From: Deuterostichococcus epilithicus
Lineage: Eukaryota > Chlorophyta > Trebouxiophyceae > Prasiolales > Stichococcaceae
NCBI GenBank assembly: GCA_033439295.1
Contig: JAVTLE010000016.1
Coordinates: 2,108,001-2,172,000, forward strand
Length of the DNA stretch: 64,000 nt
Direction of reading: 5' to 3'
Both the position numbers and the translations under genes were made by a program. Numbering within the stretch: position 1 is the stretch's first letter; every line of letters starts with the position of its first letter. This document shows, one piece after another, positions 49,213-60,921 of this stretch. Below the pieces are notes generated by a model, which searched no databases, was not told the origin of the DNA, and was given only the letters and a program-made list of their open reading frames with translations.

Positions 49213-52200
49213 ATGCGCACAGGCACGAAGGTGCTGATCGCGAACCGCGGCGAGATCGCGTGCCGCGTGACGCGTGCGGTCAAGGCGCTGAACTACACGC
49301 CCGTCATCGTGTACACAGAGGCGGACGCGCTTTCGCTGCATGTCCTCGGCGCTGAGGAAAAGGTGCGGCCCTGTACCTGTGCCGCTTGTTCAACTGCTCG
49401 GTCGTGAGCTCGCTGGAGGGTTTGGCGTGAGGCTGGCGTTGTGGTATCGGCTTCCACTGGGCTCGTGCGTCAGGGCAGGGCGCCAGCGCAGGGCATGGCA
49501 ACGGCAAGCGCATTCACGAGGGACTCGGACTGCAGCCATCTGCTGGTCATGGCAACTTGCATCGCGCCGCGCGTACGTGGCGCCATTCAGCTTCAGACAG
49601 CAGCCTGCGGCATGCATAGGGCCCCCAGGCCACCTACTGTGTTGGGTCGGGGGGAAAGCAGGGTGCTTCGGCTGTTGAATGCCGGATCCCTCCTGTGAGC
49701 ACGAGCATTCAAGAGGCGCGCAATGACCCCCGCGCAGGTGTGCCTCGGCAGCGACAAGCGGGCATACACGAGTGTGCAGAAGCTGGTGGACATCGCCAAA
49801 GAGCAGGGCGCTGTGGCCGTGCACCCCGGGTACGCGCTAGCTCGCTCTTTTCGCATTGTGAAATGGGCTCCCTGTTCATCAGGTCGAATACACGCTCGAT
49901 AGTGCAGTGCCAGCTCGTCGTGCCAGCGCCCTGGCGCTGTAAAACGGCCTCTGTGCCGCGGATCTTGCGCTGCAGCTGCAGGATGGTGTAGCTCGAGGGC
50001 TGCGCGGCCGGTAACGATCCGACAGGCTCTCCCTCAGCATGTTGATGTGGGTTGCCGCACTTTGACGTGCCGCAGGTATGGCTTCCTGTCGGAAAACATC
50101 GAGTTTGCCGCGGCTGTAGAAGCCGCAGGCATCGCGTTCCTGGGCCCCACGACAGCCACCATGGAGCAATTCAGCCTGAAGCACACCGCTCGCGCCATCG
50201 CAGAGGATGCTCAGGTGACCAGCTTGTTCGTGTGCCAGCCAGCAGAGCGGCCGTCACATGCTGCCGGGGAGCTGCTTGCCAAGCAAGAGCGGAGTCACGC
50301 CAGCAGCTGCTGCAATCTTGCCTGCTGGCCTGCTTGCGTATTGCATACACGCGGCGATGTTGTAGCGCTCCTCACAGCGCCAGATATGCTAAACAAAGCC
50401 AGGGTGCATCCACCGACAGGTGCCGGTGCTGCCGGGCAGCGGCCTGCTGACATCCGCAGAGGAGGCGGGCCAGCTGGCAGACGGCATCGGCTACCCGGTG
50501 CTGCTGAAAGCCACCGGCGGCGGCGGCGGCATTGGCATCTACATCTGCGCCTCGCACGGCGAGGTGGTGGACCAGTTTGCCGTGGCGGCCCGCCAGGGCC
50601 AGGCCAACTTTGGCGACTCGGGTACGGCGCCTGATATCCCTCGCACACAGGCTTCTCGTTCCGCTGATGTGTTTTCATCCAGAATTGCAGGCATCCAGAC
50701 AGCGCAAGCCAGGCACCATTCTGTGGAGTCGTGAATGCCAGCGCTTCAGTACTGCCTGCAGCAACATAATCCCACCAGCATCCGATGAATAAGACTCTCC
50801 AACCCCGAAGGCCGTGCCAATTTCAGACTTCAGAAGCCTCTGACAAATCCTGGTGCAGGTGTGTTCCTGGAGAAGTACGTGCTGCATGCGCGGCACATCG
50901 AGGTGCAGATCTTTGGCGATGGGTCCGGCACCGTGGTGCACCTCGGCGAGCGGGAGTGCTCCATCCAGCGGCGGCACCAGAAGATCGTGGAGGAGACGCC
51001 AAGCCCCTACGCCACCCCCAAGTTCCGGGAGGCCATCACCTCCGCCGCGGTGCGGCCATCCTCCTAGAACCCTGTAGAAACACGAGTCTTCATGGCACAG
51101 AAGATCGTGGATTAGACGTTTAGCCCTCACGCTATCCCTACAATTCACGAAGCAGTCACCTCTGCCGCTGTAGTTTCCTTCATGTGTTTATTGGGACTGT
51201 GGTTAGGGTTTCCTCGGAGCCTTCGCCCTACTCCATGCCTTTATAGGTCATTAACTCCACCGCAGTGTATGGGCGGCGCGGCTCCGCGGCTGTGCGTGCT
51301 GGGGTTCAGTCGTCTAAGTACGATTCAGCTGACGGGCCTGCCTGTGGCCGATCTCCAATCCCTCTGCATCACGAGCGGATGAATGCCAAGGAGCATCGCC
51401 AGTGGCGACCACGACAGCTGGCTCACAGCTTTGCATTGCCTGCGCAGGTGCGGCTTGGGGAGCACGCCAAGTACCGCTCCGCGGGCACCGTCGAGTTCCT
51501 GGTGGATGACGACACCGGCGAGTTCTACTTTCTGGAGGTGCGCTGCATTCCAGTCAATTTGATGATGCAACATGAGACAACAATCGTGATGCGCCTCAGT
51601 GCCTTGCCAGGCAACTGCAGGCGTGTAGAGGACCACGGTTGCTCGCGCTCAGTGTCGCCTTAGTTTGATGCAGTTGCCTCGATGAGGTCCCTCACGCTTT
51701 GATCCTTTCGCGGATCAAAGCTTGTGAGGCACCGATCTGAGGCAGGGTTCTGCTCCGCGGGAATCTCTCGCTCCAATAACTTGAGTGGTACTCACTTGAG
51801 CTTGTTGAGCCTGCGCGCCGCAGGTGAACACGCGGCTGCAGGTGGAGCACGGCATCACGGAGTATGTCTCCCGCCAGGACCTGGTGCAGTGGATGCTGCG
51901 ACTGCAGGTGGGTCGCCTGAAGCCTCAAGAACTGTCCCACTCAAGAATCCTCTGAGAGGTCATGCCTGGCCCCGTGTCCGGCTGTGCCTCTGCCACTCGG
52001 GCTGTGTGACGCCGATGATGGCGCCGGCAGGCGGTGCCGCCGCCTGCCTTCGCTAGCTAGGGCCGTTTGGTGCTGTTAACGTCGCCCTTTACTGCCCGCC
52101 ACCGCCCTCCAGCGCTCCAGCTGAGCGCCTTCAACCGACTGTAGCGTGCTGCAGCCCATGCCAGTCGCTGCCACACAGCTGTGCCGAGGCAGGTTTCAGG

Positions 52201-55200
52201 TCCTGCCAGCCATTGAGAGCGTCGCAAGCGCCAAACCTGACGCAACCTGACCTGATTCCATCCAGCCCACGCATGCGGCAGGTGCCGGGCCTGACGCCGC
52301 CGGACCTGCAGCAGTACACCTTTGACAACCGGGGCTCCGCCATCGAGGTCCGCATCAATGCGGAGAACCCCACCGCCGGCTTCACACCCTCCTCAGGTAT
52401 GCCGGCTTGTGCAGCTCGTCGCATCGTTGGCTGGACTAGTTTCCAACAGGTTCTCGGACTGGCACACAGCCTGCGCTTGCGCTTGTGCCCGACACAGTGT
52501 TTTCTGAATGGAGGATCCGGGAATGTGACGTGGATCAGGGATGCGTGTAACACCTGGACATGACGGCGCCAATGGGCAGGCACACTGGGCGAGGTGACCT
52601 GGCCCAGCATGGGGGCCATGCGCGCGGAAACCTGGTTCCATCTGATGTGTTGTGAAACTTCCAGTCGTCGGCGTGCACTTTGACGTTTCATTTTGGGTTC
52701 AAGGGTCGTGTCTGCTTCTGCAGGCACGCTGGGCGAGGTCACCTGGCCGGACATGGAAGGCGTGCGCGTGGACACCTGGGTCGAGACGGGGTCCGAGGTT
52801 ACGCCCTTCTATGACAGCCTGCTGGCCAAGCTGATGGTGTTCGCGCCCGACCGGCCCGCCGCCATCGCAAAGCTGCAGCAGGCGCTCGCCGCCACGCAGG
52901 TGCCCCCTCGTCACATTTAGATGTCTGGTTTTGTCTTCTTCATGTTACCAGGCATTCGAAGGAGGTACGAGGCAGCAATGAGGACACAAACCCTCGAGTG
53001 GCTGACCTGGCTGGCCACCTCAGACATCCCATCCTCGTACGTTGGTGCAGGCGCTGCATGCTCAGGAAGTTGCCCAGCTGCATTGACATGCTCCCCAGCG
53101 GCCCAGATCACATGCGGCAGCTGATGCGCGCCACCCCTGCGCACCTGCTGCAGCTCAAGGGCATCCCCAACAACCTGGAGCTGTGCAAGACCATCGCCGC
53201 CAGCCAGCGCTTTGCGGACGGCGCCACGACGACCGGCTTCTTGAACGACCATCAGTTTGCGCCGCACGCCGCTGAGGTCGTGGCGCCCGGCATGAACACA
53301 ACTGTGCAGGTGCCTGAAACCCTCAACGCCTCAACTCCTCAAACCCTGCATCTGTCTCGGACTTGCCGAGGCGAGCACACAGCTGTGCAGCTGGGCGTGC
53401 TGCCAAGCGGGCCCTTGGTGCATGACTCTCGGAGATCCCCCTGCACCACAAAACAGGCCTCGTCGCCCTTTTCATCAATCTTCATTTGTTTAGATATATC
53501 GTATATTACAAATATACTTTGGTTACCATGGTATAGACTATATATCTTTCTATAATAACGACATCAACGCATCTGCACAGGACTGGCCAGGTCGTGTGCA
53601 GCTGTGGAACATCGGCGTGCCGCCGAGCGGCCCGATGGACGCACGTGCCTTCCGCTTCGCCAACGCCCTCGTCGGCAACGCCCCTGACGCCGCCGGCCTG
53701 GAGTTTGCCATCGCGGGTGCGGCTTGTGTGGCAGCACCCCGTTCGAAATGTTTACCTTCCGAACGGTGACTTTGGTGCTCACTGGCCATGCTGTCAGGCT
53801 GCAGGAGAGCCGCAGCCTACGGCGCAGCCCCCCAGCAGCATAAGCAGATGCATTCCGATGCCACATCCGACCAGCGGAGCAGGGACGGCACGTGGGCCAT
53901 TGCGCCGGTCGTCTGTGCACAATTCTGAACCTGCGCTGCGAGAAGAGACAGCAACATTCTCATACATACAGTGACAGCTGCAGATGCCGCATCTCTGCCT
54001 GGCTGACCTTGCAGGCCCGACGCTGAAGTTCCATGCGGCCGCCGTGGTGGCACTCACGGGCGCGGAGTTCGATGCAAAACTGGACGGCTCGGCGGTTCCC
54101 TGCTGGACCAGCGTCGCAGTCGCGGCCGGCACCGTGCTGACCGTGGGCATGGTGAGCCTCCCCTGCAGCGACATCGCGCAGAACGAACCACCTCGCCTTG
54201 CAGACGCTTTGATTGCAAACGCAGTGAAAGAACGCCATTCGATGGGCTTAGCCACTCGCGCCGAGGCACTCGCGCCTGCCTCGGCAGCAGCGGCCTGAGG
54301 CGCCGCGCTGCGTTGCACGTCAGCTGCTGCGGTGCTCAACAGCCCACGATGCATCGCACAGTGTGGCCGTCTGAGATCTGTAAGAGACGCTGTGCTTCTT
54401 GAGCAGGCGAAGGGCAACGGCGGGGCGCGCGGCTACTTGGCAGTAAGTGGCGGCTTGGACGTGCCGGTATATCTGGGCAGCCGCGCCACCTTCCCCGGCG
54501 GCGGCCTTGGCGGCGTGCAGGTGCGCACTTCTCGTAGATGCAGTTGTTGAATTGAATCCCAGCTTCCGATCTCCTGCGTGTGACGAGTGCACGTGGGGGC
54601 TTGGCCAAGAATCGGCTCCCTGTTGGCATGGTCTGTCAAGCGGGGCAGACCTCGTGCGCAGACTGTCTGCTGCATGTCGGGATGCCTGTGCCAACGCTGC
54701 AACCGACTAAGTCGCAGTGTTCAAGCCGACGCCTGCATGAGAAGGCTTCCTTGACGATGCCTCCAACCTGCTTTGAGCTTCTGTTCCGAGTTTACGCTCT
54801 GTCTTGAGCTTCATCTCGTGCGCGCTGTCATGCAGGGGCGCCCACTGAAGGCGGGCGACTACCTGCCGCTGGGCGCCGCCGCAGAGGCGGGCGGCAGCCC
54901 CAAGCCGGGCGCCGAGGTGCCCGCCGCCTGGCGCCCCGCCTTCCCGCCCCCCAAGGTGCAGTGTGCGCACATAGAGTGCTCGCACGACTGAGCTCCGGTC
55001 CGTCTGTTCGGTCGTCTGCAGCACTTGGAACATCTTCACGGGGTTGCAGGTGCGGCTGGCAATGAGGGGCTGTGCCAGCTCTGGAGAAGCTGTGCTGGTG
55101 CCCTGTGCACAGCAGTACCCAAGCTGCCTTGACGTGCTGGAGCTGGCCCTCTTTGGGTGTTGATATCCTCTGGCAGAGCCGCAAAGCATACGATCGCCTC

Positions 55201-58200
55201 ATGCGGGCTCCTGTGTGCCGCTGCAGGCGGGCGAGTGGAGCATCGGCGTGCTGCCGGGGCCCAACGCCGCGCCCGACTACTTCACCCCGGAGGACATCGC
55301 CACGCTGTACAGCAGCCCCTACTCCGTGCACTACAACTCGTGCGCCTCCTGCAAACCTCATTGTGAAAGAACAGCACTGAGTCAGGGGCATCCCCACGAA
55401 GTGCCCCAACCTGCACGGCGGTCTGTTGTGGCGACCTGTGTTGGACAACAGGCGGCGAGACCAAGAACAATGTTGCAGCAACTGAGCCAATGCATGCACA
55501 ACGCTCTCGAGACTTCAGCCTTGCCAGACAAATTGCACAATGCCAGAGTGTGTCGGGAGCTGACATAAATGTCAGCAGCAAACAAAAGCAAACTTCGTGC
55601 GCGGCACAGGAACCGGCTAGGCGTGCGGCTAGAGGGCCCCGCACCCAAGTGGGCGCGCACCGACGGCGGCGAGGGCGGCAGCCACCCCTCCAACGTGCAC
55701 GACCACGTCTACGCGCTCGGCAGCATCAACTTCACCGGCAACATGCCTGTGCGCTGCCCTGCTGCTGCTGTGGCCTGAATGCATCGAAGCATCCGTGTCA
55801 GCACGTCGAGACAGAGGCGAGTCGGAGCTGTGCATAGCTTCTGCAGCAGGTGACTGCTGTGAAAATTTTAGCCAACCCCAGCCAACCCCAAGCTGGCAAT
55901 CAACAGTGTACAGATCTGCAATTTGCCTCTGCAACGCCTAAAGCCCGCGCAAGAATGAAGTCATGTATGTTTCATCTCCTGATTATGATTCTAGTTCGTG
56001 CTTCCACTTCCACAGGTTGCACTCATGCCGGACGGCCCAAGCCTGGGCGGCTTCGTGTGCCCCGCCACCATCCCCTCCGCAGAGCTGTGGAAGATGGGCC
56101 AGGCGCGCCGCTTTGCTTGAACAATAATTATGAAAACATGCCGCTCCGGTTTGTACCCGCACGGCCCAGATGGTGAGCACTCGACCTTCAGGAGATGACT
56201 GCCAGCCAGCCCAAGCAATGTCGGGAATCAGTGCGCTGGTCCATGAGCGATGCCACTCTCGCATCATCGTGCGGCTGGAAGCAGCTGACAGGCTGTGGCA
56301 ACAGCTCGTAGGTATCTGCCGGCGACACGGTGCGCTTCAAGGAGCTGACGCTGGCAGAGGCGGCTGCGCTGCGCATTAAGACCGATGCACAGGTGGATGC
56401 GCTGGCCGCGCTGGCGGCCGGCAAGTGCAGCCCTGCGGAGGCGGAGGCGCAATTGAAGGTGGGGCGCCGCTGCGCATGCACGTTGACATTCGTGGACTCT
56501 AGGCCAGGGCTGTAAGCCTCGCCTGGGACAAGCGAGCAGCCTTTGAATCTTTGGGCGGCAGCTGTGCTGATGTGAGTCTTTCTCAAGCTTCACAGACTGG
56601 TTTCGGACGGCATCCGTCGTTTCAGCTGCTGGCTGCTCTTTTTGTCCTGTTAAATCGCGATCCGCAATGCGCACGCACAGGTTGACGAGACGGCGGCGGG
56701 CAAGGGGCTGCCGGAAACCAAGGTGGTGCTGCTGCAGGTCCCTGCCTCCGACACCCATCCGGGGCTGCAGGTGCGCTCATGCCTCTTGGCCCTGTTCTTG
56801 CAACCCTAAGGTTCCTGTAACCTGTTCTTGCGGCCCTCTGCCGAGTCGAGCAGCGTCTGTGCGTCGCGAGTGCGCCGCCACACTCCGCGCCGTCCCTGTG
56901 CACACCCACCCAGTGCACAGGGACGGCGCGGAGTGTGGTGGCACTCTCTCAGGCATTGCGTCAAACACATGCTGGACGGGCTTGGGGCTGGGACGCCATG
57001 CCTGTCCCGGCACACCAACGAGTTGCAAAGATGAGGCAGAGCAACCATGCAGATGACAGGCAACACGTTGTGTTAGCAGCTGGGCCGACAGATGAAAGCC
57101 CTGTGCAATATGCGCTGACCAGACTGCCGGCTGACTCTGCAGGTGCGGCTGGCGGGCGACCGCTATGTGCTGGTCGAGTACGGCCCCATGGAGCTGGACC
57201 TCAACCTGCGTGTGCGGGTGTGGGCGCTGCAGGCACACCTCGCCGACGCCAAGGTGCGGCGGGCAGAGCTTGTGTGAAGCACCTTTCGCTTTGGATATCC
57301 GACTGCAGATCCTGCGACCCCCACTGAGGTTCCCCCCATGAGGTGGGGTCACACAATGCCTGGCGGTCCAGGCGGGCTGTTGTTTGGCGGATTGCTGCAA
57401 GGAGGCGTCTCCAGGTGCTTGCCCCTACAGACGCTCGACCATGTCCAGTACCTATGCTGGCATCATGTTGATTATCTGACGAACCTCATCACTCATTACT
57501 CTTTCAAACCTCAGGTGCCGGGCCTGGTGGAGACAAGCCCAGGCGTGCGCTCGGTGATGGTCGAGTACGAGCCCCGGGTGCTGCCGCTGTCGCGGCTGCT
57601 GGAGGTGCTGCAGGATGCAGACGCGGGGCTGCCGTCCAGCGACGCGGTGTCGCTGCCAAGCCGCGTCCTGCGGCTGCCCATCGCTTTTGGCGACCGCTGG
57701 ACCGAAGCAGCCATCCAGAGGTGGCGACACTGCTTTGACGCATCGATCCCAGCACATCACAGACAAAATTTAGTTTCGAAGGTCGGCATTGCGCCCAAGC
57801 AGTGCTGGCACATCGACGCGCATTCAGTGGAGACGACTTCGAGGTTTGAGAGGACAGGACACGTCCGCACCTAAATCTCCGCCCGTTGGAGTTACCACCG
57901 GCTGCCCTGTAAAGCGCATGTCTAGCCTGCTGATTTCCACCCTTTTGCTGCCGCCGTAGGTACATGAAGTCGGCGCGTGACGACGCTCCCTACCTACCCA
58001 GCAACATCGACTTTGCGGCAGCCAACAATGGGCTGGCGGGTCCGGAGGACGTCTGCAAGACGCTCATGGACGCCTCCTACATGGTGCTGGGTTTGGGCGG
58101 TGAGTTCTTCTTGAGGATATCTTGTTTGTAAGAAAGGAGCGAGAACACATCTGCATCAGACATATCTTCGGCAAGGGCGTGAGACTATGATGCTGTAAAC

Positions 58201-60913
58201 CCTGCTGCCGTGCTGCGTGAGAAATATGCCTTGCTGCAGCGCTGATCCGTCTGACGCCTGTCGACGATGCTGCCCGTGCTCGGATGGCAGCCTTTCGCAG
58301 TGCCGCGGCCTGGCTGCCAGGCAGGTCAGCAAGCATCTTGCGGCTGCCATGCTATACTCAGCAGCAAGAGGCTAGCTGGAGGAATAATTCTCCCAAGCCC
58401 GCGCATCTCACCAGGCTCCAGGCTCTCCCAACTCGAGTGGCTGCTGCGCTCTCTGAAACTCTGCCAAATCTGGCATGCAGATGTGTACCTTGGGGCGCCA
58501 TGCGCAGTGCCGCTAGACCCGCGCCACCGGCTGGTCGTACCCAAGTACAACCCCGCCCGCACCTTCACCCCCGAGGTGCGGTGCCGGCCACGGCTGATGA
58601 ATGAGGCTGTGCTGGCGACGAGACTGCAGGGCTGTTCTTGACGCCCAGCTCACGGAGATGCCTCTGCAGCAGAGGGACCCTGCAGCGCATGTACAGGGCG
58701 GAACACCTGTGAGACAGACGAAGCCATGCCCGCAGGTTTCTGCCTCTGGCAGCTGCAGGCAACAATCAAACCTGCAGCTCCGGCAATTCGCCTCCCTCTT
58801 GTCTGAGATTGTGCAGGGGGACGTGGTCAGCGGAGGCTAAACAGATCCCACACAACATCCAGGCCGAAAGTCCGAAGACAGGGATGCGGTGACACGCCGT
58901 GGGCCTGCGCGGCCGTGCGCAACATCTGCACCCTCGTCATCCTCGCCTTTCTTACATGACACACTGGTTTTGCAGGGCGCCGTGGGGCTGGGCGGGGCCT
59001 ATCTGTGCATCTACCCCATGGAGTCGCCGGGCGGGTACCAGCTGGTCGGCCGCACGCTGCCCATCTGGAACACCTGGGGCCGCACGCCGCCCTTCAGCCC
59101 CGCCACGCCTTGGCTGCTGCGCATCTTCGACCAGGTGCCGGCGCGGTTCACCTCTTGCATGGGCTCGCTGCGCGCTGCTGATCTGAAACACCTGGGGCCG
59201 CACGTCGCCCTTCAGCCCTGCGACCGAATGAGACACAGCGAGCAGGCTATAGCCCTGAACATTGCTAAGTTCAGCCCTCAATCAGCACATCCCCTGCTGC
59301 AAAAGAGCGCACAAGTGGGGCGCCGCACTTGCCGCACGGCAGCCGCCACGACCGCCATATAGCAGATGCCGCTGCAGCCGCCGCAGCCGCCTGGCCAGCC
59401 TCATACACTCATTCTGATGCATGCAGCCCCGCAGATGAAGTTTTGCATGTCCAAGGAGCCCCGGATTCCTAATGGCCTCGGCAGCTGCTGCAGCCGGCCA
59501 ATCAAATCCGTCGTGACAGGTCGCAAGATGTAATTTTTTTTGCTTTGTTGTGTGCAGGGATCGTCGATGTGTCGGAGGAGGCTCTTGAGGCGCAGCGCGT
59601 GACAATAGCTGCCGGGCAGCTGCTGCCAATGGATACCGCAAAGCTGTCTGTGCTATCTGACCTTCAATGCTTTGTCACGATCGCAGATCAAGTTTTTCGA
59701 GGTGTCGGAGGAGGAGCTCGAGTCGCAGCGGGCGGCGTTCGCGGCAGGGCAGCTGCAGCTGGAAACCGAGGAGCAGGCCTTTGACATGGGAGCCTACAAC
59801 AAGTTTGTGGCCGACGTGGCGCCTGAGGCCGCCGCCTTCCGCGAGCAGCAGCAGGCTGCGTCCGCAAAGCAGGCGCGCTTCCGACCTCCATGCTGGGACG
59901 ATGTCACTGTGGCGACCTAGAGCATTCTCGGTGCCAGGGGCGCTCCTGACACTGAGGCATATCCTCTGATGGCTGCAGTCTCAGCTGTGGCGCCAGCCGG
60001 CAGGGTGCTGAATGGTTCACTGCCAAATGCCAGCAGATTGAATGCCTTGCCTGCACCCGCAGAACGAGTTGGACGAGGCGTCGCTGGCGCGGCTGGCGGC
60101 CAAGGCGGCGGCGGGCGGCGGCCCCAAGCCCGAGGCCGACGCGGGGCCCGAGGCCATCCCCGGCGGTGCCGACGTCACCTCTGCCATCGCAGCCAACGTG
60201 TGGGAGGTGCTAATTAAGGTGTGCGGTTTCGAAAAAAAATACTTCAACTCGTTTGCGCGCGGGTTCTTGCGACACGTGCTGCAGTCAGCACATGCAGGTG
60301 CTCCTGCAATAGGAGAGGTCAGGTCAGGATGTCAGTACCCAGGATGCTGGCTGCTGTGCCGTGCAGTACCACATCCGCACGCATCATGCACATGACGGAT
60401 TGCCCCCGTGGTTAATTGTGTTGAACCCTTGAAAGATGGATGGCTGAACGCTGCGATCCTGCGTCAGGTGGGCGACAAGGTGAAGGTGGGCCAGAAGCTT
60501 ATGGTGTTGGAGGCAATGAAGGTGCGAAGCTGCTGCCCCTCCCCAACCTGTCGGGTGTCCTAGCCAATGTGGGTACTGGGGTGTGGAGCATCTGCTCTTG
60601 CTGGTCGAAGGATGGCTGCTGTGCCGGCTGCTACATGGAGGGCCAGGATGTGTGGCTGAGACCTCTCGGAGTTCTGACTGCAGCCAGCTACACCGCATGC
60701 TGCTGCTGACTGCCAGCGAGGCAGCGCCTGCACCCGTGACGGCCATCGGAGGCTTTGCACGTCTGAACTCAAACCTCATAGATCGTGCCGCTGTAAATGC
60801 AGATGGAGGTGGCAGTCACAGCGTCCGTTGGCGGCAGGGTGGCGGCGGTGCGTGTGGAGGCAGGGCAGCTGGCGCAGCAGGGCGATGTGCTGGCCGTCGT
60901 CGTCCCCTCCTGA
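49213..60913 (+). CDS. DUR1: Urea carboxylase (biotin-dependent)
   Basis: Twenty-eight exons keep phase throughout and total 3696 nt, 1231 aa, the usual size of the enzyme: 49213-49362, 49738-49829, 50076-50214, 50420-50621, 50859-51049, 51448-51537, 51824-51907, 52282-52396, 52724-52899, 53154-53309, 53581-53716, 54015-54151, 54407-54520, 54836-54955, 55227-55339, 55610-55748, 56016-56102, 56312-56458, 56681-56770, 57143-57253, 57515-57720, 57960-58099, 58481-58575, 58976-59134, 59687-59872, 60063-60218, 60468-60521, 60803-60913. It carboxylates urea to allophanate with ATP, bicarbonate and biotin. Domains in order: biotin carboxylase ([47 protein letters not shown]), the KipI/KipA-type carboxyltransferase ([31 protein letters not shown]) and biotin carrier (VLEAMKMEV). 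Allophanate hydrolase is not fused, as in other green algae with separate DUR2. Two introns use GC donors. Confidence 0.95.
53490..53562. other. AT-rich island inside a urea carboxylase intron
   Basis: About 70 bp of almost pure A/T (for example AGATATATCGTATATTAC) in the intron between exons at 53309 and 53581, directly before the acceptor. It includes the palindrome TACCATGGTA. No other intron in the window is so AT-rich. Confidence 0.7.
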
Positions 60914-60921
60914 GCACACAT

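Noticed and set aside
60583-60921. Open frame running through the last DUR1 intron and exon
   Set aside because: It is out of frame with the biotin-carrier exons, which are supported by the AMKMEV motif and exact phase.
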